Assembly: GCA_964563165.1 (NCBI GenBank)
Contig: CAZLWA010000102.1
Location: forward strand, 1 to 46,430
Direction of reading: 5' to 3'
From: CAZLWA01 sp964563165
GTDB taxonomy: Bacteria > CLD3 > SB21
Length of the DNA: 46,430 bases
Part shown: piece by piece, positions 31,473 through 39,649 of the stretch
Layout of the letters: each line of letters opens with the position of its first letter
Position numbering within the stretch: the stretch's first letter is position 1
Notes under the pieces: model-generated
Seen by the model: only the letters and a program-made list of their open reading frames with translations
Database searches by the model: none
What the model was told of the DNA's origin: nothing
Made by a program: the position numbers and the translations under genes

Positions 31473-32221
31473 ACCTGCCTTATGAAGTCGATCGTTTCCC
31501 GTTGAACCGTTGTTTTATCGTAATCTACCGTTGCGATGTGATAGCTGTTCTCCAAAACGATTTTCTTTTTTACCGCCGACGCGACGGAGTCAAAAATCAA
31601 ATTCTGGTTTCTGAAATCAAATGTGTGGTCTTCCCGCGCGTGAATCAATAACACCGGCGCTTCAACTCCGGAAATGCGTTGACGTAATCGGGCCAACAGT
31701 TTTTGCAATTCGTGAATACTCCGAAGGGGCATGAGATCGTAATGCACTTCCGCTCGTTTGGCCTCCGGATCTTTGACATCAGGTCCGCCGGTTTTTTTTT
31801 GAAAACGGTAAAAATACTTAACGAAAGGAACGAAAAATAGTTGCCTATCGAATAACCGGATTCCTGATGAAATCGTTATCACGCCGTTTACGGCGTGATA
31901 CGTTGATGCATAGAGGCTCAGACAGCCGCCCATGGATTGTCCGCACAAGAATACTTTCTGATAATGTTTTCTTAGTTCCAGCAATTCATTTTCTACCGCG
32001 CCGTACCAGTCCGTCCATTTCATTTTTTCCATGTCCAGCGGTGTGGTGCCGTGTCCGGGGAGCAGCAGGCCTTTCGCATCGAAGCCCGCTTCAAAAAGCT
32101 TTTGCCCCAATTCCCGCATGGAATGCGGTGAAGAAGTGAACCCATGGATCAGCAAGACTGCTGTGGACGGTCGGGGAGCGGATTGAAAATAAAACGGTTC
32201 GGCGCCTTGCACTACAACCAT
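31463..32221 (-). CDS. Alpha/beta hydrolase, Est30-type carboxylesterase
   Basis: The 252-aa protein is an alpha/beta-fold serine hydrolase. AVLLIHGFTSSPHSM gives the oxyanion region, GQSMGG holds the nucleophile S96, IHAREDHTFDF provides the acid and NSYHIATVDYD the histidine. This pattern fits carboxylesterase Est30 or monoacylglycerol lipase-like enzymes acting on small esters or lipids. I chose the ATG at 32221, which has AGGA 6-7 nt upstream; a TTG at 32260 or ATG at 32254 would add a few non-homologous residues. Confidence 0.85.
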   Translation of the reverse strand: MVVVQGAEPFYFQSAPRPSTAVLLIHGFTSSPHSMRELGQKLFEAGFDAKGLLLPGHGTTPLDMEKMKWTDWYGAVENELLELRKHYQKVFLCGQSMGGCLSLYASTYHAVNGVITISSGIRLFDRQLFFVPFVKYFYRFQKKTGGPDVKDPEAKRAEVHYDLMPLRSIHELQKLLARLRQRISGVEAPVLLIHAREDHTFDFRNQNLIFDSVASAVKKKIVLENSYHIATVDYDKTTVQRETIDFIRQVCK

Positions 32222-32279
32222 CGGGTTCCTCGTGCCTTCCGGAGCGCACACCATCTCCAACGGCAGTCTTGGGAGATCA

Positions 32280-32672
32280 TTAATTGAACTTCTCTAATTT
32301 CGTCAAAATTCCAGACACGTCGAATCCTTCGACCGTTCCAGTGGCGGCGAGCTTGTCTATGAGTTTTCGAATCCCGTCAATGGCCCCGGTAACGCTTTTT
32401 ATGGTCTCAGGAGTAATAGGTGCCGTCCCATCCTTGACGGCCTTGAATCGGTCCTCGAGCGCGCGGCCGATCTCTTCGATCGGCGTCAATCCCATCATAC
32501 GCGCGGCGCCCTTCATACTGTGCGAGGTCCGGTGCAGCAATTCAATAGCCGCCGGGTTGGTTGGGTTTTTTTCTATTTCCAATATTTTTGCGGTCAGGGT
32601 TGACAGGTGTTCGGCGCTCTCGTCCTTGAACACCGCCATAATTTCGATCATTTCTTCTTTGGATAATTCCAT
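32280..32672 (-). CDS. Hpt (histidine phosphotransfer) domain protein
   Basis: The 130-aa all-helical protein has HRTSHSMKGAARMMGL, in which H51 is the expected phosphorylated histidine of an Hpt domain (H-S-x-K-G). FKDESAEHLSTLTAKILEIEKNP is like the P1 domain of CheA. Stand-alone Hpt proteins relay phosphate between a hybrid kinase and a response regulator. No kinase is nearby; six receiver proteins lie elsewhere in the window. It is the first gene of the operon leading to ftsE and accC. Confidence 0.88.
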   Translation of the reverse strand: MELSKEEMIEIMAVFKDESAEHLSTLTAKILEIEKNPTNPAAIELLHRTSHSMKGAARMMGLTPIEEIGRALEDRFKAVKDGTAPITPETIKSVTGAIDGIRKLIDKLAATGTVEGFDVSGILTKLEKFN

Positions 32673-32813
32673 GGGTACTCTACGATGGCTGAATAAATTT
32701 GATTAATGTAAACTTTTAGTTTCAAAACATCAATTGCAAAAAAGAAGAATCGTTTGGCATGTTCGGAGAATTATTCTAAATTGTCGTATCGTCCCCTAAC
32801 CTCCGGAAGCGTT

Positions 32814-33425
32814 ATGGTTTTGTCAAAAATTGTCCTGGCAACCGGTAATCAAAAGAAGATCAATGAAATAAAGGCCATTCTGCATGACGTTCCGGTTGAA
32901 TGGCATACGCTTTCTGAATTTGCGCCGATACCGGAGGTCGACGAAGACGGGAAGACCTTTGCAGAGAACGCATTGAAGAAGGCGCGCAGCGCTTATCAAT
33001 TCACAAAAATTGCCGCGCTGGGAGACGACTCGGGGTTGGAAATTGACGCGCTGGGCGGCCGGCCGGGACTATTCTCGGCACGCTACGCCGGTGAACATCA
33101 CAACGATAAAAAGAACAACGCAAGAGTTCTAATGGAACTGGCCGGTGTCCCTGACAAGAAAAGAACCGCACGGTTTCGCTGCGTTCTGGCTCTGGTCGGT
33201 CCGGACGAATCCGGAAAATATGCCGAAATTCTTTTTGACGGAGCGTGCGAAGGGTTGATTATCCAAGAAGCGCGCGGTACGGGTGGCTTCGGTTATGATC
33301 CGATCTTTTTGGTTCCCGAATACGGCAAGACATTTGCCGAATTGGAACCGGAGATCAAAAACAAAATGAGCCATCGCGGGCGGGCATTGGAGCAATTCAA
33401 AAGGTGGATGATACATGAAAAATAA
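32814..33425 (+). CDS. rdgB: XTP/dITP diphosphatase (RdgB/HAM1)
   Basis: This 203-aa enzyme hydrolyses non-canonical purine nucleotides (dITP, XTP) to monophosphates to protect DNA. The signatures IVLATGNQKKINEIKAIL, LGDDSGLEIDALGGRPG, SARYAGE and GTGGFGYDPIF are all present. The ATG at 32814, with GGAAG 5 nt upstream, is preferred over an upstream start that adds 20 unmatched residues. The gene overlaps the next one by 11 bases. Confidence 0.95.
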   Translation: MVLSKIVLATGNQKKINEIKAILHDVPVEWHTLSEFAPIPEVDEDGKTFAENALKKARSAYQFTKIAALGDDSGLEIDALGGRPGLFSARYAGEHHNDKKNNARVLMELAGVPDKKRTARFRCVLALVGPDESGKYAEILFDGACEGLIIQEARGTGGFGYDPIFLVPEYGKTFAELEPEIKNKMSHRGRALEQFKRWMIHEK

Positions 33426-34095
33426 ATGGTTCATCATCGCCGTATACGTGGTTGTTAATTGCCGTTTCACTTTCTCTCAGAACAACATTATCACGAGTTT
33501 GCCAACGAAGGATTCCGTCGTGGCGTTGACGTTTGACGCCTGCGAAACGATCACGCCGTCGTATATGGATTCGACCGTCTTACGCTGTCTTCTCGAAGAA
33601 AAAATTCCTTTTACGCTTTTCGCCTCCGGCAAATTTGCCGTGCGAAACAGAGATGAGTTGAGGCAATTGTCGCAATTGGATTTTGTGGAGATCGAAAACC
33701 ATTCCTATAATCACATGCAGCACATGGAAGAACTGGATGCGAAGGCGTTTGCCGACGACGTCCGCCGCAACGAAGATACGCTGATATCTATAACCGGAAA
33801 AAGACCGAAATTTTTCAGATTTCCCGGCGGCAATTACGATGAAAATAGTTTGAAAACCGCGGAAGAATTAAATTACAAAGTGGTACATTGGAGCTTTGAA
33901 AGCGGCGACCCGGGTACCGAAGTTACGCCGGATCATCTTATCGAATGGGTTTTATTGAAAACGAAACAGGCTAGCATTCTTATTTTTCACATCAACGGCC
34001 GCGGATACAGCACCGGCAGAGCATTGCCTAGAATCGTGGAGTCTTTAAAAAAGAGGGGATATCGGTTTGTAAAGCTGGCAGACTATATAAATTAA
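33415..34095 (+). CDS. Polysaccharide deacetylase (NodB homology), exported
   Basis: The 226-aa protein has an N-terminal hydrophobic signal (MKNKWFIIAVYVVVN) and a NodB-type carbohydrate esterase domain: ALTFDACE (motif 1), ENHSYNHMQHM (motif 2, HSxxH), FFRFPGGNYDE (motif 3), VVHWSFESGDPG (motif 4) and ILIFHINGRG (motif 5). Such enzymes remove acetyl groups from peptidoglycan or other glycans. In motif 1 the usual second aspartate of TFDD is alanine (A42), so metal binding may differ. The stop codon lies in the first unit of a heptamer array. Confidence 0.88.
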   Translation: MKNKWFIIAVYVVVNCRFTFSQNNIITSLPTKDSVVALTFDACETITPSYMDSTVLRCLLEEKIPFTLFASGKFAVRNRDELRQLSQLDFVEIENHSYNHMQHMEELDAKAFADDVRRNEDTLISITGKRPKFFRFPGGNYDENSLKTAEELNYKVVHWSFESGDPGTEVTPDHLIEWVLLKTKQASILIFHINGRGYSTGRALPRIVESLKKRGYRFVKLADYIN

Positions 34096-34196
34096 GAATT
34101 AAGAATTAAGAATTAACTTATGACCGTTAACTGCTGAATGCTGATCGCTGACTGCTAACTGACAACTGATAACTGCTAACTGATAACTGACAACTA
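34090..34196. repeat. Heptamer tandem arrays filling a convergent gap and containing both stop codons
   Basis: Four units from 34090 to 34117 read AATTAAG (three times) and AATTAAC. After a short transition, at least eight further units from 34141 to 34196 read CTGATCG, CTGACTG, CTAACTG, ACAACTG, ATAACTG, CTAACTG, ATAACTG, ACAACTA. The TAA of the deacetylase (34093-34095) and the minus-strand TAG of the ATPase (34196-34194) lie within the first and last units. Confidence 0.85.
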
Positions 34197-35663
34197 TTCT
34201 TCCTTGTCCCAATTTATCTTACCGAGCATCGTTCCCATCATGTCCTTGTAACTTACGCTTGCCTCGAGCCAGTCTTTGCTGAGGGAAGAATTTTGGTGCA
34301 GCCCTTCCAGGACAAATTCCATCGCCGAAGCCAGTTCCATTTTATTGGATTCATTCACTTTCATGTATTTTACCGCGACCTCTTTCAGAGTCGGTACTTG
34401 CATAAGCCGGTCATAGTACTCTTTGAACGGCATATCGTTCGAAAGATCCATACGATGACCGCTTGCGAACCACGTGAGAACGGGCTGATACATCGTCATA
34501 TCTTTCTTGGAAAGCGGATCGGGGAGATAATTCTTAAAAACAACCTTAATAGCGCGTCCGATCAAAACCTTAGCTACGTTGGCCATGCCTTGTTGTTCGC
34601 CTTCATAAACTAACTCCACTTTTCCAGTGATGGATGGAATCAAATAGTACAGATCGCAAATACGCGGAAACGGTTTCGGCTCATCGTGCAGGATGCACCG
34701 GCCTTCCGCCGTACTGATCAGATTCTCCAAACACGAAATCGTGAGACGCGCGCTGACGCCGGATTTTTGGTCAATGAATTCGCTCGCCCGCGCCTGAAAC
34801 GCGATGTGTTCGACAATTTCCTTGAAATAAGCCGGGAGTGGAACTTCCGGCAAATCGCGTTTCTGCCAGGCCTCTTGCTCGGTAATTGCCATGGCATCCT
34901 CGACGCGGAGCGGGTAATGCGTCAGAATCTGTGAATCAATGCGGTCTTTGAGCGGAGTAATGATATTACCGCGGTTAGTATAATCTTCAGGATTGGCGGA
35001 GAACACCACCAAAATATCCAACGGAATCCTGATATTAAATCCACGGATCTGGAAGTCTTTTTCTTCGAGAATATTGAACAGGCTCACCTGAATTCGCGGC
35101 TGCAGATCCGGCAATTCGTTGATGGCAAAGATGCCGCGGTTGCTGCGCGGAATCACGCCGAAATGCATGACGCGTTCGTCCGCGTAGTGAAGTTTCTGGG
35201 TCGCCGCCTTGATCGGATCAATGTCGCCGATGAGATCCGCTACGGTTACGTCCGGCGTAGCCAGTTTCTCGCCGTAACGTTCCTCGCGCCGGAGCCAGGA
35301 GATGGGCGTTTCGTCGCCATGCTTTTCCACCAGGTCCATCGCCACGCGGGAGATCGGGGCGAAGGGATTATCGTTGAGCGGTGCATCCCGGATGACGGGA
35401 ATTTCCTCATCGAGCAGGTTTATCAAACTGCGCAGGATACGGGTTTTTGCCTGCCCGCGCAGCCCGAGCAAAATAAAATCGTGTTTGGATAAGACGGCGT
35501 GTACCAGCTCCGGGATTACCGTCTTTTCATAACCGATAATTCCGGGAAAGATATTTTCTTTTTCTTTCAATTTGCGGATCAAATTGCGGCGCAATTCATC
35601 TTTGACGGAAATGACCTTGTATCCGGATTTCTTCAGTTCGCCGATCGTTGCGGGTTTCGACAT
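34194..35663 (-). CDS. Magnesium-chelatase ChlI/MoxR-type AAA+ ATPase
   Basis: The 489-aa ATPase has a Walker A loop GLRGQAKT (67-74), an atypical Walker B-like GIFAINELPDL (asparagine in place of the usual aspartate) and VSLFNILEEKDFQIRG, the arrangement of ChlI/BchI-like AAA+ proteins, followed by VVFSANPEDYTNRG (sensor region). This subfamily is widespread in organisms that make no chlorophyll and often pairs with a von Willebrand factor A protein; none is adjacent. It probably works as a MoxR-like chaperone ATPase, but the client is unknown. Confidence 0.85.
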   Translation of the reverse strand: MSKPATIGELKKSGYKVISVKDELRRNLIRKLKEKENIFPGIIGYEKTVIPELVHAVLSKHDFILLGLRGQAKTRILRSLINLLDEEIPVIRDAPLNDNPFAPISRVAMDLVEKHGDETPISWLRREERYGEKLATPDVTVADLIGDIDPIKAATQKLHYADERVMHFGVIPRSNRGIFAINELPDLQPRIQVSLFNILEEKDFQIRGFNIRIPLDILVVFSANPEDYTNRGNIITPLKDRIDSQILTHYPLRVEDAMAITEQEAWQKRDLPEVPLPAYFKEIVEHIAFQARASEFIDQKSGVSARLTISCLENLISTAEGRCILHDEPKPFPRICDLYYLIPSITGKVELVYEGEQQGMANVAKVLIGRAIKVVFKNYLPDPLSKKDMTMYQPVLTWFASGHRMDLSNDMPFKEYYDRLMQVPTLKEVAVKYMKVNESNKMELASAMEFVLEGLHQNSSLSKDWLEASVSYKDMMGTMLGKINWDKEE

Positions 35664-35733
35664 GAATGACCTTTCGAAAAAGTAATAGAAACGATAAAAA
35701 TCTAATCACAACAAATTCCAATTGCAAACAGAA

Positions 35734-35768
35734 AACCGTTCCGGACGATGAATTCGTCCAAAACGGTT
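35734..35768 (-). terminator. Rho-independent terminator after the OmpH-like gene
   Basis: AACCGTT (35734-35740) and GGACGA (35743-35748) pair with TCGTCC (35754-35759) and AACGGTT (35762-35768) around a 5-nt loop. On the minus strand the hairpin is followed by TTTTCTGTTT. It ends the plsY/unknown/OmpH-like transcript before the ATPase gene. Confidence 0.8.
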
Positions 35769-35786
35769 CGCATCATGGAAATAAAA

Positions 35787-36401
35787 CTATTTACTCTTCG
35801 AAGTATCCGATCCGCCAAAAGGTACCGGTATCGTAGGAGGTACTTTGGAGTTCATTTCGTTTAGAATAGTTTCCGTCAAGTCCGATACAGGGTCCCCATA
35901 CACGAGCAATCCTTGCACGGGCGTTCCTAAAATAACCGTGTACCCGTGATCTTTGCCGTACTTATTGATAAACGTACTGACGTCCTGAAAAATAGGTTCG
36001 AGCAGTTGCGATTGTCTTTGCGACACGTTCTGCTGAAGCGATTGTTGAAGCTGATAAAATTCGCTTTGCTTTTTTTGAAACCGGTCAATTTGAGGCGCCA
36101 GCGCTTGCGTGGTAAGGACTTCCGATTTTTTTTTTAAATCGGCGTCCATCGCCTGCAATTCAGCGTAGCGCGATTGCAGATCTTTTTGGGCGGTGGCCGA
36201 TTCCTCATCAATTCGCCGCTGCACGGCCATCGCAGGTTTGTATTGCCCCAGTAATGCATCGGATTTGACGTAACCGACTTTAGCGCTGCCGCGGCTCTCT
36301 ATCGCGCGTATGGTGATCAGCAAGTAGGCCGATCCTGCGAGCAGAACCATACAGGCTATCGCGGTGCCGTAAACAAGTTTTTTCATTTTTTCTTCGGACA
36401 T
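35787..36401 (-). CDS. OmpH/Skp-family periplasmic chaperone-like protein
   Basis: This 204-aa protein has an N-terminal membrane segment (about 9-31), then KVGYVKSDALLGQYKPAMAV, a long heptad-rich coiled coil (roughly 60-140: SRYAELQAMDADLKKKSEV, FQKKQSEFYQLQQSLQQNV) and a C-terminal strand region (HGYTVILGTPVQGLLVYGD, DLTETIL). That order matches OmpH/Skp chaperones, which hold unfolded outer-membrane proteins, although the hydrophobic N-terminus looks more like an anchor than a cleaved signal. It is last in a probable operon with plsY. Confidence 0.82.
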   Translation of the reverse strand: MSEEKMKKLVYGTAIACMVLLAGSAYLLITIRAIESRGSAKVGYVKSDALLGQYKPAMAVQRRIDEESATAQKDLQSRYAELQAMDADLKKKSEVLTTQALAPQIDRFQKKQSEFYQLQQSLQQNVSQRQSQLLEPIFQDVSTFINKYGKDHGYTVILGTPVQGLLVYGDPVSDLTETILNEMNSKVPPTIPVPFGGSDTSKSK

Positions 36402-36417
36402 TTCATACTCCTTGGGT

Positions 36418-37212
36418 TTATTGAATAACGTATTTCTTATGCTGCGCAGTAATGAGTTGACTGATGCTCATCAAAACCGGATACGCCTCCACGTCGTGCG
36501 CGATGCTATCGACCAGCGCGGATTTTACGGCGAACGCGCGCCGCTCGTCAAAAACGATGAATTTGAACCGGTTGCGGTCGAACAGCTCGATCAGCTGCGT
36601 TTGTAAGAATGGGTTTTCAAGAATCATTTGAATACCGTCTTTATCATAATCCGAGAAAACGATCCCGTGTTTCGCATAGGCATATTTTTTTGATCCTAAG
36701 ACGATCGGCGCATAAAATTCAATATCCAGAGATTCGCGGATATCGATATGCGGGTTGACGATCGCCATCTTCAAAGGCTGACCGATGCGGACCGCAATCG
36801 TGACCAGCGCTCGCTCGCCAATCACCGTCTTCTTATCGGCGAATTCCTTTCCGAGATAAACGAGGGAAGTTCGAATTTCAGTTTTACCGTCGCGGATCGT
36901 ATAACTGTAGCCGCGTTCGGTGATCCTTCCGTTGTGATGAAAAAATTCCCGCTGAAAGTGCGCCAGATTTGTTTCATTGTTAATGGAAGCGATCTTGAAA
37001 ATATCGAGGACGTCGCGATCATCCAGCACAAGCGTCCAATACTTCCTTACAAAAAAACCAAGTACGATAACGACCGCCGCAAACGTGGTCAGAAGCCAGA
37101 TGGCGTTAGTTTCTCCGCCGACCGCACGCGTAATCGTTTTGTATACGAGAAACAAGCCGGCGACGGTGGTCACGAAAATGAGAATATGGATGAGCCATTT
37201 TCTGAAAATCAT
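36418..37212 (-). CDS. Membrane protein of unknown function with two N-terminal helices
   Basis: I do not recognise this 264-aa protein. Two hydrophobic helices lie at about residues 8-28 and 36-54, followed by a soluble region of about 205 residues with mixed strands and helices (FFHHNGRITERGYSYTIRDG, GERALVTIAVRIGQP, DIEFYAPIVLGSKKYAY). The soluble part is likely cytoplasmic. It lies between plsY (9-bp gap) and an OmpH-like gene (16-bp gap), so an envelope role is plausible but unproven. Confidence 0.75.
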   Translation of the reverse strand: MIFRKWLIHILIFVTTVAGLFLVYKTITRAVGGETNAIWLLTTFAAVVIVLGFFVRKYWTLVLDDRDVLDIFKIASINNETNLAHFQREFFHHNGRITERGYSYTIRDGKTEIRTSLVYLGKEFADKKTVIGERALVTIAVRIGQPLKMAIVNPHIDIRESLDIEFYAPIVLGSKKYAYAKHGIVFSDYDKDGIQMILENPFLQTQLIELFDRNRFKFIVFDERRAFAVKSALVDSIAHDVEAYPVLMSISQLITAQHKKYVIQ

Positions 37213-37221
37213 GATCGGCCG

Positions 37222-37896
37222 TCAGGCTTTTTGCGGTTGATCCGTTTGTCCCTCGAAAGCCGTTTTACTTCCGAATTTTTTTTCCTCCCCGCGCAACAAA
37301 CGTTTGATATTCTCGCGGTGCGTATAGTTGATCAAGATAGCGACGAAAAGACTGAACCAAAGCAAATAAGGCGAAATGGTATCGTGCAGGATATATTTTT
37401 GTGTAAAGACGGTTATGGCAAAGAGCCACGAACCCAGCACCGATCCGAGCGAGACATACCGGGTGATCATGAATACAATGACAAACAGCAAGAGGCACAT
37501 TCCAACCTGGATCGGGGCAACGCCCAATACGCCACCCGCCATGGTCAAAACGCCTTTCCCGCCTTTAAATCTGAAGAATACGGTCCAAATATGTCCGGTC
37601 ACCACGGCGACGCATGCGAGTATGCGAAGAAAGGTCTCATCCACAAACATGATATCCACCGATTCGTAAAAGATGGAGGTGATCACCATGGACGCGCAAA
37701 AACCTTTGGCCATATCGAACAGCGCGACCACCGAACCCCATTTGCCGCCGAGCAGGCGGATGGCATTGGTCATGCCGGCGTTGCCGCTTCCGACCGACCG
37801 AATGTCGACGCCTTTGACCAGGCGCGACAAAATGATGCTCGGCGAAATCGAACCGAGCAGATACGAGCATAATAAGATCAAACCCAGCGATATCAT
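37222..37896 (-). CDS. plsY: Acyl-phosphate glycerol-3-phosphate acyltransferase PlsY
   Basis: This 224-aa membrane enzyme transfers an acyl group from acyl phosphate to glycerol-3-phosphate, the first step of phospholipid synthesis. Its three cytoplasmic motifs are visible: IRSVGSGNAGMTNAIRLLG, VVTGHIWTVFFRFKGGKGV and the late NYTHRENIKRLLRGEE. The glycine-rich motif differs slightly from the common GSGNPGATN. Five membrane helices can be seen. The ATG at 37896 is chosen over a TTG at 37932. It diverges from dprA. Confidence 0.92.
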   Translation of the reverse strand: MISLGLILLCSYLLGSISPSIILSRLVKGVDIRSVGSGNAGMTNAIRLLGGKWGSVVALFDMAKGFCASMVITSIFYESVDIMFVDETFLRILACVAVVTGHIWTVFFRFKGGKGVLTMAGGVLGVAPIQVGMCLLLFVIVFMITRYVSLGSVLGSWLFAITVFTQKYILHDTISPYLLWFSLFVAILINYTHRENIKRLLRGEEKKFGSKTAFEGQTDQPQKA

Positions 37897-38039
37897 AATT
37901 TTGAGCGTTAAAGAATGGCACGAATTATACAAAAATCAAAATAGAAATTCAACTGATATCTTGCGTCCGATTCGGGAGAATCTGCGCTTGCATTTAATGG
38001 CGTTCTTAATTAATTTTTTCCGCATCCACGGTTAACGGT

Positions 38040-39140
38040 ATGACAACACAAGATATTTATTATTTACTCCTGCTGTCTTCAATTTCGGGCATCGGGCATG
38101 CACGCCTCCGCACGTTGGTGAGCAAATTCGGTTCGCCGGAGAACGTTTTTTCGGCCTCGCTGCATCAGTTGCTTGCGACCGAGGGGTTCGACCGGAAAAA
38201 CGCGGAAAAGATTTTAGATCCGGCGCAGCGCGATCCGAAATTCGTCGATGCGCAGCTGAAATTAATGGAACAGTACCGGACTAAAATCGTCACGCTGTGG
38301 GATGAAGATTATCCGGAGAATTTGAAGAATATTTTTGATCCGCCGGCTTACCTGTTCGTGAGAGGAACCCTGGCTGAAAGCGACCGTTATTCCCTGGCGA
38401 TCGTCGGTACGCGCGAAAGTACCGCGTACGGAAAGCTCATGACCGAAACCATCGTGAAGGAACTGGCGCTGCGGGGAATTACGGTGGTCAGCGGACTTGC
38501 GCGCGGCGTCGATACCGTTGCCCATGCCGCGGCGCTCCGGCACGGAGGACGAACGATCGTGGTACTCGGATGCGGCGTGGATAGGATCTATCCGCCGGAG
38601 AATTTCAAATTGGCTATGGACATCATCGAACATGGCGCCCTGGTATCGGATTATCCGATGCATACCGCACCGGATGCGGTCAATTTTCCCGGAAGGAACC
38701 GTATTATCAGCGGATTGTCTTTGGGAACGCTTATCGTAGAAGCCGGCGACAAAAGCGGCGCATTGATCACGGCGGATTATGCGATCGAACAAAACCGTGA
38801 AGTGTTTGCCGTGCCGGGTAACGTGAACGTTCAACAGGCGAAGGGCCCCAATCGATTGATCAAGCAAGGAGCGAAATTGGTGGAAACCGTGGATGATATT
38901 TTAGCGGAGTTAGAAAGTAAACTCCTGCCGATCAAAAAAACGCCCGGCCTTCCGCAAGCGCTGCAATTGAATTTTCAGGAGCAGGTGATTTACGATTCCA
39001 TTGCAGCCGAGCCGGCCCACGTGGATCAGATTTCGAAACTTTGTAATTTAACTATTGCCGAGACGCTGTCCTATTTGTTAAATTTAGAACTGATGGGTGC
39101 GGTCAAACAATTATCCGGAAAACACTTTGTACGAATGTAA
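38040..39140 (+). CDS. dprA: DNA-processing protein DprA/Smf
   Basis: The 366-aa protein loads RecA onto incoming single-stranded DNA in natural transformation. It has an N-terminal helix-hairpin-helix part (LLLSSISGIGHARLRTLVSKFG), the Rossmann-like DprA core (LAIVGTRESTAYG, VVSGLARGVDTVAHAAAL, FPGRNRIISGLS, GALITADYA) and a C-terminal winged-helix domain (VIYDSIAAEPAHVDQISKL). The ATG at 38040 closely follows the divergent plsY promoter region. A single-domain response regulator follows after 17 bases. Confidence 0.95.
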   Translation: MTTQDIYYLLLLSSISGIGHARLRTLVSKFGSPENVFSASLHQLLATEGFDRKNAEKILDPAQRDPKFVDAQLKLMEQYRTKIVTLWDEDYPENLKNIFDPPAYLFVRGTLAESDRYSLAIVGTRESTAYGKLMTETIVKELALRGITVVSGLARGVDTVAHAAALRHGGRTIVVLGCGVDRIYPPENFKLAMDIIEHGALVSDYPMHTAPDAVNFPGRNRIISGLSLGTLIVEAGDKSGALITADYAIEQNREVFAVPGNVNVQQAKGPNRLIKQGAKLVETVDDILAELESKLLPIKKTPGLPQALQLNFQEQVIYDSIAAEPAHVDQISKLCNLTIAETLSYLLNLELMGAVKQLSGKHFVRM

Positions 39141-39157
39141 ATCGAGAGAGAGGACAT

Positions 39158-39517
39158 GTGGCGAAAAAAGTCTTAGTGGTCGATGACGAAAGCACGGTAA
39201 GGGGACTCTTGAAGATCGTTCTGACAAAGGCGGGATTTGAAATCGATTTTGCCGAGGACGGCATCCAGGCGATAGAAAAGATCAGGTCTTTCAATCCGGA
39301 TGTCGTCATCCTGGATACGAACATGCCCAACAAGAACGGTATTGAAGTATGCGCGGAAACCAAAGCTGCAAATCCTGCCAGGCCGAAGATCATTTTTCAT
39401 ACCGGCTCTTTGGAACAGTATAAGGCGAAGGCCGAGGCGGCCGGCGCCGACGCCACCTTTGCCAAGACCGGTATGGGCGGCATGGGCAAATTAGTGGATC
39501 TGATCAATTCAATGTGA
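39158..39517 (+). CDS. Single-domain response regulator (CheY-like)
   Basis: This 119-aa receiver has D9-D10, phosphoacceptor D53 (VILDTNMP), a threonine in FHTGS and a lysine in FAKTG, with no output domain. The start is a GTG at 39158 with GAGAGGA upstream; an ATG two bases earlier is out of frame. It probably acts by protein contact after phosphorylation. It is likely co-transcribed with dprA and ends at a hairpin terminator. Confidence 0.9.
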   Translation: MAKKVLVVDDESTVRGLLKIVLTKAGFEIDFAEDGIQAIEKIRSFNPDVVILDTNMPNKNGIEVCAETKAANPARPKIIFHTGSLEQYKAKAEAAGADATFAKTGMGGMGKLVDLINSM

Positions 39518-39560
39518 ATTCGCCGGTGTGAACAGGGAAACAGATTAGTCGCTGCAAAAA

Positions 39561-39595
39561 AAAACCGGACTCAATACATCAGCCCGGTTTTTTTA
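39561..39595. terminator. Bidirectional rho-independent terminator
   Basis: AAAACCGG (39561-39568) pairs with CCGGTTTT (39584-39591) and is followed by further T on the plus strand; the other side is a run of A, so it also works in reverse. It separates the dprA/regulator pair from the converging 445-aa gene. Confidence 0.85.
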
Positions 39596-39649
39596 TTTAG
39601 ACTTCTTGATAGACTTTCCACGTCTTTAAGACCCGGGAAGTCACTACTA

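Noticed and set aside
36748..37872. A 374-codon open frame on the plus strand opposite plsY and the unknown membrane protein
   Set aside because: It is antisense to plsY, which has clear family motifs, has an unlikely residue composition and no ribosome-binding site; it is a by-product of codon bias.
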